From Erythrocercus mccallii (taxonomy: Eukaryota > Chordata > Aves > Passeriformes > Dicruridae), in contig VZRG01001706.1 in the NCBI GenBank assembly GCA_013397435.1, positions 93,074 through 157,073 of the forward strand: a stretch of 64,000 bases of DNA, read 5' to 3'. The notes below the pieces were generated by a model. That model did no database searches, had not been told where the DNA came from, and was given only the letters and a program-made list of their open reading frames with translations. Below, one piece after another: positions 39,180 through 51,879 of the stretch. A program made the translations under genes and the position numbers. The first letter of the stretch is position 1. Each line of letters starts with the position of its first letter.

Positions 39180-41229
39180 TGTGTTCATTCCTTCTCACCA
39201 TCCTCCTCAGCCCTTCCTCAGATTTGATGCAATTAATGGAAGATGCTTGATAAACAAACCACATTGGTAACTCTTTAACAACTTACTAATGAAACATTGC
39301 AAGAAGATCAGGCCCTAGTGAAAAGATGAATTTTGTTATGCATTGTCTCAATGCCAACTTACACCTTTATTTGGACCTGTTTCTGGCTCTGCTGCATACA
39401 GGAGGCTCAGTAAACTTGTTCAGATACAGAGTGTGCTGTCTGAGGCCATGCAGATGCACAGATATAAATTTAATCAATTGTCTATCCCCAGATAGAATGA
39501 TCTGGCTCTTAGCAAGTATCAGCATGAAGAAACAACCAATTTCAAATCAAAATGAAATGAACAGCTGGTTAATGAAACTCTGGTTAATTTTGAGTGTCTG
39601 GATTTTATTCTACTGGGGAGAGAAATTTCCATACAAGTGTACCCCACGAAAAAATTCATAAGAAAATATTACTTTCACAAATTTCTGCATCTCCAAAGCA
39701 AAGCATGGACAATTTAAATGGTGCCTATATCTTTTGGCTCAACCTCTGGTTATTTTGCTAAGGTGATCATATAACGTTGTTGAAGTACAGTGTGATAAGA
39801 ATTAAATATCAAATTCTAGGGACCACTTTAGGGTATAAAAAGCTCCAGCAAACAGATATTTTTGGATTGTTTCCTTCTACATACAACACACTACTGGGGT
39901 GCTCCATGCTTTAAACTCTCCTCAAGCTGGTAAAGCTCTGTTCATTTTCTTAATTCAACCTCAAACTCAGAAATGTTTGACTTCCTTTTATTCTGCTTAT
40001 CAAAACTGAAATGCTCTTCAAATCACCAGAGAATTTAGAGGTTTTTTTCCTCCATGTTATCAGTAAATGTTTTTGTCTCCTGGTTTAACAAAGGCTTTCA
40101 GTCTGCACAGCAAGTTGTAGGTTTCTTGCCCCCATTGCGCTCAGGAAAAACACCACCTTTATCTCATCAGCGGTGCTAATAGAGGTTGTCCAGGCTTTTC
40201 ACAGAGCATACTATTGAACTGTCAGACAGGTCCATTTTCCCTCTACAACAGGCATTTTTAATCCCCTCACTCTTTTCCTCCCTGCTTTCAGCTTGATTTT
40301 CATCGGGTATGTCACTGCATGTGGGATTTTTGCCCATTTATTGCCAAAGATTCCAGCTCTTACTTCCTCTGGCACAAAGTCAGGACACAAAAACTATACA
40401 GACAATTTAGATCTGAATTTTGTTTGAATTTTTTGATATAATAAATATCATGAAAGGCTAAGTTATACTCTTATCACTGTGATCCTTATTTTCTGAGTCC
40501 TAAAACACAGAACGTGGCCAACAATTACTTGTATGGCAGTGGTTTGAAGAGATTAACTTCTTCATACACCCTGTAGGGAATGTTTAAGCTCCAATTTCCA
40601 GAGAAAAGAAATGGGTAGGAATTCATCATGGATGATAGGTTATTTGCCTAATTATTGCCTCTGTACCTCATTATGAACACAGATTTAAAAAGCATGAAAT
40701 TTAAGAAATTAATGAATGAGTAAAAAATAGGCAGCTTTGTTGGTCTGAACTTACTCTTTCTGTTCTACTTATGTCTCCCTTGCTCTTTTTTTGAGTCCTC
40801 ATTGCTCAGATGAAGTAACAGATCTATTTAAGACACTATATCCTGACAAAAATATTTACCATCATTTAAATCTTCTAAAATGCTTATTCTGTTATTTGGT
40901 CAAAAAGCAGATGTGGGTGGGAACAAATTTGTGGCATCAGTTCAGAAAGCAGGAAAAGTTTCTTCCTCTGGGGATCCTAATTTTCATAAATGGGCACGTG
41001 TGCTGAAAGGCTCCTTATTCTATTCTTTTGAAAGTCACAGTGTGACCTGCAACTGCTGCATTTAACCATGACTGAACAAAAAGAATGACAAAAGGTGCTT
41101 TATGATTCAGTCCAACCTAATCTATGTATTTCTAATGCAAATGGAGACATTCAGGAAAGCACACACTTAAAATGCTTTTTTGAAAGCTTTCCTATCTGTA
41201 GAGATGGATCTTTTTATTGTGGCTGCTTT

Positions 41230-41272
41230 GGGTTTTTGTTTATTTTTTTCCCTTTTTCTTTTTTTTTTTTTT
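41230..41272. repeat. T-rich low-complexity tract
   Basis: Succession of T runs broken by G, A or CCC, ending in an uninterrupted run of about thirteen T. It could be a relic poly(A) tail in minus orientation, but I see no retrosequence attached to it. Confidence 0.75.
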
Positions 41273-42149
41273 GTGATTTCTAGTAGACTGGTAAGGGAGT
41301 TTATATTACTAAAAGATGAGCACTGGTGAATTATGGTGTAATCACATAAAGTATCCATTTTTCTGTGCTGATTCTTTGTCTTACTATGTCACAAGAGTGC
41401 TCTTTGATTTGTAATGCCGAATTTCTCTTCGAAAAATAAATTATCCGTCAATTGTAAGCCTTAAGTTTCTCAAATTTACAAGCTCTACAAGCAGTACTGT
41501 CACTTGTCCACTTAGTTTCCATGCCATGCAAGCTCATTTTCAAATAAGCTTGTGCTGCCAGGAAAAAGGGGAATAAAAATTCCCAAGTTCATGGGCTATA
41601 ATATACCAAGAGCTACTCTCTTAGAAGTAGGTTCCTTTCCTTTTGCTAAATTCTCATTAAGAAACCCTGGAATAGAACAATTTCTTGTTTTTGCTCCTCG
41701 TGCTCATCAAGACAAATGTTTTTGATTATTGCTAGGCCAGACTTTGCTACAAGTGCTCAACAGTTGCATTATCAGTCATTTTACTATCAGTCTTCACACC
41801 TCATCAGTTAAAATACATTTTGTCCCCACGGTGTAATTACCTGGAGTTTCTTTCCCGACTTTTTCCAGAATTAAATTAATGAGTTCTGCTAAAAGAAAAC
41901 ACTACTTCCACAGCTCCATTTATTTGATGAATCCAACTAAATAGAACTCAGCAATTTGACTTGACTAAATGGTTTCTGACAAGATGTTGGAGTTAAAATG
42001 AAAGAGGCCCTTGGCATCCTGGGGTATCTTCTATCCAGTGCCTCTAAGGTGATGGCATCCGTTTGTTTTTACAACACCCTGTGTTAATTTTAGTAATTCC
42101 AACATGACCAAGAACATTAAAAAGGCATTTTCTGTGTATGTTTTTCATT

Positions 42150-42515
42150 TTCACTAGGCCTTTAAAATAAAATTAGCTTCATCAGTCAATCTCAAAAATG
42201 GGCATTCATATAGCAAATGATAAAATCTCAATAGACACAGTATATTTTTTTCTCAGCCTCATGGTTCTTGTCATTAATTCTTACATAAAACTTGAGAGCA
42301 AGAGGTCATTTAAATAGCTTGAGTATATTTAAAAGGTCTCCAATCACCTGCCAAGTGGGTTATACCAGCATGTAAGTGTACAGCCTGTGCACCGGTTGTA
42401 TTATTTATCATAACACCAGGGAGAATTATTACAATTTATGTGCCTGGGCAAAGTTTCTTGGTCTGCCTGGCAGTGTAGGACTAAGTAATGAATGCATTAG
42501 CATCGTGTATTTTCC
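42150..42515. promoter_or_regulatory. candidate conserved non-coding block
   Basis: High-complexity AT-rich DNA without frame or repeat identity. It includes an inverted pair of TAAT cores, TAATG at 42486-42490 and CATTA at 42495-42499, separated by four bases and containing the palindrome AATGCATT (42491-42498). Such spacing is compatible with paired homeodomain binding. Known vertebrate enhancers often look like this, but I infer conservation only from appearance. Confidence 0.3.
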
Positions 42516-44980
42516 TGTAGTTTCAAACTTCCAGGGTTTTTTTAATCAATGAAGTAATCTTTCTCTATAAATCTGATTTTCCTTCTAGTATTTGGTGCAT
42601 AGCATCTCACTTCTGAGGGACAGAGGAACCTCTTTCCAAACATGACACTCAGAAGGAAGCCCCTTTCCCAAAATTGCTCTTCTCTTCCTTTTCCATGATG
42701 TGATGTTCAGCTCTCGTTGCTGGACCACAGGCTGGGCTGGCTCACGCCAGACACCTTTGGATACATTTATGCAAATGATCAAATCTGTGAAGGCATTTAA
42801 TGAAAAGGCTTTTGAGAATAACCCAGGGTCATGAAAACACTACTCTCTACATGAAGCTATATGATCAAGTAATTATTTTCCTTTAGACTTAGAAGGCTAT
42901 TTCCAAGACACTCCTGCTGCCACACTTCGGCACAGTTTTATTTGAAGATTTACTGATGAGTTTCTGCCTTTGCAAAAATCAGAATGGAGATGTCCTGCCT
43001 GCTATCACATGGATGGATCAAAGGTGGTGGGCAAACAAATGAAGAGAAGCACCTTGGCATTTTACTTGACACATCCTCAGGAAAATTTCTGGATAAATGA
43101 CAAGAGAGTTGTGCAGACTAGTGCAGAGTAGGGAAACTTCTTGTCATGGAAGAGGCACAGGGACAACCTGTGAGAGAACACCTCTGAGAGCCTTGTAGTT
43201 TTCAGGAACATTCTGGGGACGTGAGACAGAGCGAATGAATCAAATCCCAAATCTTAGACATCTCTTTCCTTGCTCCAGCCTGCTGAGGTGCTTCTTTTGC
43301 TACTGTTGACTTTTCATCCACTGCTGCATGGATCCCTATGGGTTCCCAGCCTTTTGCCTTCCTGGTGCCATCCCTGCCTTTGCAAGAGTCCCTGGGGAAG
43401 CAGCAATTCTCCAAAGTAAAATAAATTGTCCACATTGTCCACAAATTGTCCAAGACCTTCCCATTAATTTTAACTCACTGCAACACACAGTTCATATCTC
43501 TCTTTGCACAGAACTGCTAATGAACTGATAGGAAATTTGACCTTTTATGTCTGTCAGGATGCAAGTAACTGGGAATTCATCACACTTCATCAGACCCCGT
43601 GGTGCAGGCATTGCTATCACAGACAAAGTCATGTGCCACAGGCCAGTATTAAAAGACAAGAGTTTCATTAGTACTCACTACAACTAGGATCAAAAATGCT
43701 ATTGATTTATGGAAAAAAAAAATCCACAGTTTCCTAAAGCCCTTGGGGTCTTTTATTTGTCTTTTTAAGAAAAGTAAAATTGTACTGCTGGAGCATGGCA
43801 GCCCTTTCTGGTGACACTGCATGTGCTTTACAACAGTGATATTAAGACTTGAGAGGAAACATACATGAATGCAGGGTTTAGACTAATCTCTACATACAGC
43901 AAAATATCATCTCTCCAGTGGTTGCAGCCATCTAGGTGTTATTTAGCTTTATTTCTCTCATTGATTTTATCCAAAATATGCAGTTATGGGATTTTCTACT
44001 ATATTTTTTTCATTCCACCTTACATTGTTTTTAAGTGACTTGATTTAATAGTTGCTATACTAAAATTTTTAATTTTCTGCAGCAAGCTGGATGAGACTGA
44101 ATTTGAGGCAAGTATATTTACTTATTCTGCAACAAGACCAGACCTTTAGTTATACAAAAATGTCTCTCTGCCAGCGTAATACAGGCTAGTAAATCATCCC
44201 TATGACATCTCTGCCTTTGTTTCTATGGAGCAGACAGTGTTCAGGGGTTTCTGTCAATCACAAGAGCATCTGTTTTTCCTTGTGGATATTTCATCCCACA
44301 ATTCATGGGGTGTGTGTTCAGAGATAACAGCTGATCTAATTTCATGCAGGAAAATGCATTCAGATAAGGTGAGAGGGGAGTAATTGAGTTAAAATCTGTC
44401 TGCTGTGTGACAGCAGAGATCAGATACACTCTTCATACTTTTTGCTAAATTTGCCATTAATAACCAGGGAGGAGTGAGAAATGGACTTCATCATATTTTT
44501 CTCTGAATGGTTCTCCAAAACAATGACTTTCAGTGCTAATTACCTAACAGGAGGAAGTGCAAGTTTCTTAGTGATATAGTGCCATCCTTCACAGAAAGTA
44601 ATGTAAGTGCACTTCTCTGAGGTCCAACAGACAGTTCAAATGGGAAAAAATCTGTGGGTTTCCATACTGTTAGTTTTCTGTGAATCAGGAGTGGATGGAA
44701 TTTGTTTTGAGATGTGTTTTTCTCACTACATCAACACAGCTAGGTGAAAAGCATGCTAGGTTTCTTTTTTTTTTTTCTTTCTCTCAAGATCCTGAGGATC
44801 ACAACCTGCAATTTCTTATTTCTGTTACCAACTCCAGTACCCACAGGGCAGCAGATGGGTGTGCCTGTCTTATCACAAAACAGAACTCAAGATCTATTGC
44901 TCTCCTAATTGGAGTGAACAAGACATCTGTATTTTTTTCTGGCCCCTTTTTTTTTTAGGTAGAAGGTCAGCATTGTGTAC
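42516..44980. other. unassigned non-coding stretch
   Basis: No gene supported. Short anonymous frames only (up to 92 codons at 44680-44958 plus). A local triplication of ATTGTCCA-type units lies at 43424-43452. T-rich tracts are at about 44763-44785 and 44947-44957. Confidence 0.5.
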
Positions 44981-45245
44981 AACTACTCTAAAAAGCTCAC
45001 AATGAATGAGGTATCCCTAAAGCAGTGGTGGAGCAGAGCAGCAAGAGATTGAACTCGTCCATCCCACTGTCACCGATGGCGGGATGGAGTGAGAGGTGGA
45101 AGAGGAGTGTGCAGAGATAAGATTCTGCTGCACTGGGACCTCACAGTGACCCGAGTCAGAGAGGAAAGTCTCAATAAGCCCTGCAGATCAAACTGGGTTC
45201 ATGTATATTCTGAATCCAATAAAGGTTGCATCTAGAATCCCTCTT
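44981..45245 (+). other. unassigned segment ending in AATAAA, possibly retroelement-derived
   Basis: The segment is GC-richer than its surroundings, contains an inverted repeat (CATCCC at about 45060 against GGGATG at about 45081) and runs into CCAATAAAGGTTGCATC near 45218, a good polyadenylation signal followed by a short T-containing stretch. An A-rich tract (45255-45315) begins soon after. This arrangement could be the R/U5 end of an LTR, a retrocopied transcript 3' end, or chance. I recognise no family. Confidence 0.25.
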
Positions 45246-45254
45246 TAGCATCTA

Positions 45255-45315
45255 CCTCCCACAAAAACAAACAAACAAAAACCCAACAAACCAAAAAACA
45301 CAAAACCCCCTCCAA
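45255..45315. repeat. A/C-rich low-complexity tract
   Basis: Tandem CAAA, ACAAAC and CCAAAAAAC units, almost devoid of G and T. It resembles the patch at 32100-32195. Confidence 0.8.
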
Positions 45316-48300
45316 ACAGTTCCTAATGCCTCAGTGCATCTTTTGTCCCTTTTTCTGCAACATACTCAGGTTTCAGTACAACATATTGGAACTAACCTGA
45401 ACTAATGCTAAGCAAGGGAGCTCAGAGCCAAGTTCTCAACAGGGGAAATGAATTCCCACAGATTTCCCAAGATTTCCACTTAGCAGGATGATTTTGATCC
45501 CACTGTTACTTGTACACAACTATTGGTTTCCTGTGGGATGCAATCCAATACACTAGGTGTAGGAAATTCCTAAACTGCACATTTCAGGAAGCTGTAGAGG
45601 ATTCAGAGAATATACTTAAGGTGCTCTTTTGGCCTTCTTGAGACACCCACTTATTCTTTTTCAGGGCCACTTTAAAGAAGAGCTAGAGGGCCAGATGGGC
45701 CAGGATGGCCACTCCTGAGTCAGGTGGAGCACTGATCTGTTCTTCATCACAGTGGGAGCAATCCCTTTCCTTCTGCTGTGCAGTCTCCCTTGAAATCATT
45801 TGTCAGAGGTCACACCCTGAGTCAAAAGATGGCTGAGAATAGATACAAAGAATCTGAACTTCAGTTTGTACCTACCAACAGACGTCTTTTCCTGAAATAA
45901 TCTCAGATTTGAGACTTGGAGGTAACGTTCCTTCTTTATATTTGACACACAAAATATTCCACCCATTCAGTTTCTGCTATTTTTCTGAAGAGAAGATTAT
46001 TATTACTTTCAAATGTAACTTTATGGGTTGGTTCCGTTTGTTAAGCTATCTGAGAACCTGCAAGCCATGACAGAGAAATTAATATATGCTAGGAATATTT
46101 AAATGCACCTGCAGGTCTAACAATAAATGAACTTGCATTATCATGTATCTTTTTTAACAACCCAGGAATTTTATCACCAAAACCTTCACTTGGCAGAATT
46201 CGAATATGGATTCTCTGTATGTGGATATTTAGCCCTGAAGGCCTCCAGCAAACCCAAGATACATTTGGACCACAGTAAATGTTGACTACCTAAACTCATC
46301 TGTACACCCATCTTGATCTGCTTTAGCACATGGCAGACTCTATATGAAACCATCTGCTGACATTTTTTAGATTTATTCTTATGTTTTTCACAGATGATTT
46401 TAAAAAAGTATTTAGGTGTTTCTTTGGGAATTTCTTGATTGTTTATTTATGGAAATTAGGCTTGATTTTTTTTTCTGCTTAAAGACTTGACTTTTAAAGC
46501 TATCTTTCCTCACTTCACCCTAAACAAGAGAATGTTCTGCCACACATTTTTCTGAATTTTGTGATCTAAATGCATTATTCATTAATACGTGTGAGTGGTA
46601 GGATTTTCAGGAACACTTCTCACTGGTCTGACATTGTTACTATAGGTTTCTGATATTTAGACTTTTTAAAACAACATTCAGTCATGTATTACTTTTGGCT
46701 GCAATGCTGAAATACTTAAACCCCCCACTTTAATGTTTTACACTTCTACAAGTGATTTCTTTATAATTCTGATGGATCAGACTAGTTTAGTGATCTCATA
46801 CCAGTTTATGCTATGAATGGGTTATTAACTTCATTATCAACTAGCATCAGCAACAAAGGGAGTTTTGATTCTGTAGCTTCCTGAATCCTTTTGGGTTATT
46901 TACCCTCTCCTCCTTTCCAGGCTCACAGTGAACATTTAATTTTATTTTCCAAAGGTTTATTAGTAATTTACCTTGCTAGTCCCACTTAACTATTCTGTCA
47001 TAAATGCACTGGCCATCAGGTGAATTTTAACTCTTTCTTTGACACCTTACCTACTCAGGAGTTATTTCAAAGCCATTTAACACTCTCTTCATTTCACTCC
47101 CTGCTCCTACCACCAGCCCCTCTAGTAATCCATCCTTGAGTCATGACTCCCTCAGCTTCTTCCACAAAGTCTGAAACAAAGAAATGAACCCAGGCTCCCA
47201 GAGATATCAACCTCTTCTCTGTCATTAACGTGTTTTTCATCACTTCTTGGCTCCCTGTCCTCACTGATGTGGGCCTGGATCTTCGCTGCTTACACTGCTC
47301 ACATGCTCCTTGTTGCCTGCCTTTTGTATTTCCTTTGCTGTATTTATGCACTTTTTTTACTTTAGCTCCTTATCAGGTTCCTACACAGGTTTAGCTTCTA
47401 GCTTTGTATACCTTTTCTATTCTTTTGGCATTTTTAAGTTTCTCTAAGCTGCTCTCTACTCTCACAGATCACCTTGCTAAGCTCTACACCGAGCTGAATA
47501 AATCTTTCCTTAGACATCTTTTCTCTTGTGTGGACTTCTACCCAACCAGCAGATCCTGGCCACCAAGCCTCTGTACATAAATCTGAGAGATGGGATTTTC
47601 CAAGTCTCTGGGTGAGGTTTATCACACCTGACTGTGGTGTGACTGGGCAGACTGGCTTTGCAGGCAGGCTTTGTCCTGAGGGATTACATCGTGACACTCT
47701 GCAGGCTCAGATCCTCTGAGAAGGTTGGTGCCTTACTGTAGGGCAGAGAAGATAAACCTCCTTCCCCTGAAGACAGAGGATAAATTCAGATTTAGGTTAA
47801 AAATGTGAGAATAGTGAACCTAAATTCCTACTGTGACTGCAGACAACCCATCTCCAGCATGGCTTTCTGTAGGACATGGTGGGTGGGCTCCAGCAAGAAG
47901 CAAATGCTCTCGAGGGGTCCCAGTGTTTTGACAGGGCAAGCTGGAGCCAACAATTCCCTCAGTGACACCTTGTGCATTGCTGCACCACATTCACCTGTGC
48001 ACTGAAGTTTCTGGGTTTGTGCTGACTTATTTGAGGTTTCCTCCTCAGCTTCAACCTGCTGTGCAGGTTTAGACGAGTTGTCTTCTAATATAAGCAATAC
48101 AGGATTTTTTACCTTTAATTACCTGACATTTCCCTTGGTATACTCTCCTGTATTTTCTCCTGTTAAGGAGATTTCTGTTTAAAATAAAAGCTGATACCAG
48201 CCTGACAGGAGAGAAACCAAATGAATTCATAAAATCTCAGGCATCCTGCTGAACAGATTCCAGTGCCTTCAGCTCCTGCAATCTGAACCACTACTAGCAG

Positions 48301-49499
48301 ACTGGTAAAATCGACAAGTAACTCTTCACCATTCTTGACAAACCACAGTTTTGGCAAAAAAGTTTGGCTCCTGGTACATTTCAAAGTTACCATGATAAAT
48401 GTAGAACTTCCCAACGTGTCATATGACAAATTTAGAGTGAGCACAGCGGGTGGATGTCAGGGTGCTGTTGCGTTACCTGGTCAGATTCAGGGTATTGGAT
48501 CTTCTCCTTTGCCTGGGCCATGCTGCCTCTGCAAGCACAGTCACCAAGGGTTGCTGCAGTGCAGTTCAATGCACAAACTGGGCAGACATAAGCTTTCAGG
48601 AAATGAAAATGGAGATGCCAAGCCTGAGGAAGAGAAAATGGATACTGAATAGCGGAAGAAATATGGAAAGAAGGAAAAAAATCTCCATCAGCTGGAGAAC
48701 GGGGTTATATTTTCCCCCTGAGTTCCAGACTCAAGGCAAGAACCCTGAACTTTGATTAATAAGAGGGACAGAGATGCTAGCAATCTTTGTAACCTAGCAA
48801 TTTTTGTAACCTTCCTCCTGGTGGTTGCTTTTTTAATTGGCACACATCTGGGCAAGTGAATCTCCACTATCCCATGGGCTGTTTGAGCTTCATCACGGGA
48901 GGAAATAGTTCCCTGTGTTTCTTCACTGCTTATCTGTGGGATTGTGGATGCCTGAGATAGAGGGGACAAAGGGATGGCAGGGACACTGTGCCTTGGCCCC
49001 ACTGTTATTGGTCGTGCTGCTCAACAGAATAAACCTCCACCCTGCACAAGGTGAAGAAAAACAAAGGAATGAAATGCTCAAACAAAGAATGACCCTTCTA
49101 TTCTCTCACTCCCATCTGTTGCTTCTTTACCTTTCCTTTGCTTTTCTCTAGTGCCAGTGCTGGCAGACACAGAAGGATGGAAAGAAATTAATCTTCACCC
49201 ACTAAAATATGTTTTCTCAGACCGAAATCTGTGACTTGAAAACCAACTCGACTTAAAAACCCCCAAACACACACACACAGGAGGTTTTCACTGTTGTCTG
49301 ATATATTTTTCAAATGTTTACTGAGCCACCATTTCTTTCTCCCCATCTTTCTAGCAAACAGGACCTTGTCAGCAGCTAGGCAATAATGAATGGCTCTGGG
49401 TGAAAAACAAACCTCTCTGAAAAGTGGTCCACTGAAAACCAGATATTTTTCCTAGGCACTGCTGTGTGGTCAGCTTGGTAAACCAAGTGCCTTCTGTGG
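45316..49499. other. unassigned non-coding stretch
   Basis: No gene supported. Pyrimidine-rich DNA at about 47060-47540 carries frames of 85-87 codons on the minus strand without recognisable content. Overlapping plus frames at 48335-48755 (105 and 101 codons) are likewise anonymous. A 17-base duplication is at 48777-48810, and a short CA run of five units is near 49267. Confidence 0.5.
48777..48810. repeat. 17-bp tandem duplication
   Basis: The unit CTAGCAATCTTTGTAAC (48777-48793) is followed at once by CTAGCAATTTTTGTAAC (48794-48810), one mismatch apart. Confidence 0.88.
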
Positions 49500-50000
49500 A
49501 TCATCCACTTTGCATTCTTTTATAAACAGCATACCTCATCAAAACACGTCAGGTTAAAATCTTTAGTATTGTGTTAGTTGATTTCTAATTTGAAGTGGTG
49601 GTAGTTTGTTCAATGACTGTGCAGCCATGGTGTCCCTCCTAGTCTCCCTCAGCTTAGGCATCTACTTCTTCTTAATTGCTAATATTATGGCATCATTAGT
49701 TGGTTTTATATTTCTGCGCTGCTTGCTTTCACTCTCCTGACTAGATCAGGATATATGCAGAACAGTTAAATTTTCCATTTTATTGGTACAAATCACCAAA
49801 GAGTTTTTCCCAGACTACTTACTGTGACTGTGGACTTTTTTTTTTAAACACTTGCATATTGTGTGTTCTGCCCTAATAACTTTTAAAGTACTTGGCTATT
49901 TCCAGCAAAATTTGGCAAAGAGAGAGCATTTTCAAGCATCTCAAATTGTGATTAGTCTAATGAAAATAGAGTAGCCAGAACCTATTAGTACTTTTACTGA
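49500..50000. promoter_or_regulatory. candidate conserved non-coding block
   Basis: Complex AT-rich DNA with no open frame of note and no repeat identity. It has TAATTGCTAAT at 49673-49683 followed by an ATCATTAG element, and several TAAT/ATTA cores further on. Together with the next three blocks it forms a 4-kb run of enhancer-like sequence. This is inference from appearance. Confidence 0.28.
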
Positions 50001-50339
50001 GGATGAGTGAATTAATTCAAGTTGGAGAGAGATCCTGAAAGCCTTGTGTCTTCAGAGAAAAAAAAACAACCCACAAATCCAAAGGAAATGAAAGTATTCA
50101 CTGAGTTACACATTTTTCTTATCATTGCCAGCAGTGCTGGGCACTTATTTTTCGTTCAACTCATGTTTCACACTGTAATTCTTATCTACCAAGTATGACA
50201 TAAAAATGCTTCAAAAGGCAAAAAGGAGAATTTTTTTTATCTTGCAGACTCTACAACCTCCAGCCACTGGACAGCGATATTTGGAATGAAGTGGTTACAT
50301 CTGTAAAAAAGGGCCAATTCAATCTCCTTTCACCTATTG

Positions 50340-51010
50340 TCCTTGGGACAATATTTACTCTTAGAAGCTGCTGAAGCCCTTAATTAGCTGCAGCCAAGTA
50401 GTTTGTGGCAACTGGATTCCAGATGAATTTAGCATGAGTCCCCTGGGCCTGCTGAGCAGTGCATTAACAGCTGCACACCAAAAAGTGCTGCATGTCCTCT
50501 CCCAGCAGCCTGCCCATCATGGGGTAGCAAGGAAGCACAAGGAAAAAAGCTCCTTAGAATGGGAGGTTCTGAGCAAACACTTTTTCTTTCACATGGCTGC
50601 TTCAATATTTACCTGTCAACCCCCTCCCCTCGCACATTTACTGTAATAAATGCATTAAACCAGCAATAATCCCACCTCATCCCTTTCTTTTCAACTGACT
50701 TTTTCACAGAGGTTTCAGTCACCTGTGTAGGAAATCCTCGATTCAGCTGCCTACAAACACATTTGGTTATTAGCACGCTATTAGTAAGCATATCCTGAGC
50801 AAAAGTTAAAAGCTGCTGAATTATGTGTTCAGTACTGCCTTGGATCTTATTTTCTCTATTTATATTCTTCATAAAACATATTTGTTTTAGACTGCTGGAC
50901 AGCAAGGCAGCACTTCCTTGACAGTTAGCTGGGGTGTGAATGGCCAAGAACTGCCTAATTGGTATCGAGCTGTGAGCAAATGACATCATTAAAAACATAC
51001 AACTGTTTTT
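50340..51010. promoter_or_regulatory. candidate conserved non-coding block
   Basis: Includes TAATTA at 50381-50386 and a CAGCTG E-box at 50468-50473, then high-complexity DNA up to about 51000. The 129-codon minus frame at 50609-50998 stays open across much of it but has no recognisable protein content. I favour regulatory or intronic DNA; an unrecognised exon cannot be excluded. Confidence 0.3.
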
Positions 51011-51879
51011 CTATATAACTGCTTGGAGTTTCAGTGCTATGGAATGCCTGAAAAGCTAGAGAGTAGTAAAATATATGGCTGATATAACAAGAAGTTGAAA
51101 CAGTTCCTTTTTTATAATGCACTTCTCATTTGAGAGGAGCTGTGAATGAAATTCTTCTAGGTAATGGCAGGGATTTTAAATTTTGAATGCCCTGATTCAC
51201 ACTTGGCTTGATTTAATCATGTGTTATTTATCTAATAATTTCATCAAGAGCATAAAACCGTGTGCACAAACACTACACTGGTTCACTTCTGATCACTGTC
51301 TTTCAAACCCATATAGATGTGCTTTCAAGGAGGCAGATATGTTTATTTTTGAATTTTCAAATTCAACAACTGGAAAGAGTTACATACTCAAGAAGCTGGT
51401 GCTGTGTGTTTGAGTAGGAACTTGGATTTGGCAGGTGGGAAGAGAAAGGCTCTTTAAATTGTCTGAGGAAGCCCTAAGGAAGTTACCACATCAAGTGCAG
51501 GGCACTTGAAGAAAGCAATTTAAAAAAGTGAGCTGGGAAAAAAGAAGAAAATTTGGAATGTAAGAGAGTAAAAATTAAGATGGCCAGAAGTTCATCAGGA
51601 TTTTGAGAACACGTGTCAAAGATGCTTGTCAGAAAAAGCCCTGATATCAAGTCTTGAACTTTCTGCTTGTTCACAGAACTGGATTCCTTTATTATAAAAT
51701 TTTCTGCTAATTTAAAAGGGAGCCTGATGCACCTTGATAGATAAAGAGGATTTAAGTTTCATTTGCAAGGTCTCAACTTAGAAAGAAGAGGAAAATCAAG
51801 CCAGGGGAGAAAGCTGCAGATGAATATTATATTCAATCTCTGCTAACCAAAGCCCATCTCCAAAATCTGCTTTATTTTC
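51011..51879. other. unassigned non-coding stretch
   Basis: AT-rich DNA between two enhancer-like blocks. Only short anonymous frames (76 and 63 codons). No repeat recognised. Confidence 0.5.

Larger units (their letters stand above)
37804..42149. other. unassigned non-coding stretch
   Basis: No gene supported. Longest frames: 145 codons at 38827-39264 minus (with an acidic TEEDEEEE run caused by the TCC-rich patch near 39157-39179) and 111 codons at 39326-39661 plus; neither resembles a known family. A 62-codon plus frame at 38450-38638 looks helical and charged, but it is too short to support. T-rich low-complexity DNA is at 41230-41275. An ATGCAAAT octamer is at 41135-41142. Confidence 0.5.

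Noticed and set aside
38827..39264. 145-codon minus frame with an acidic run
   Set aside because: The acidic run comes from a TCC-rich low-complexity patch; the rest is anonymous.
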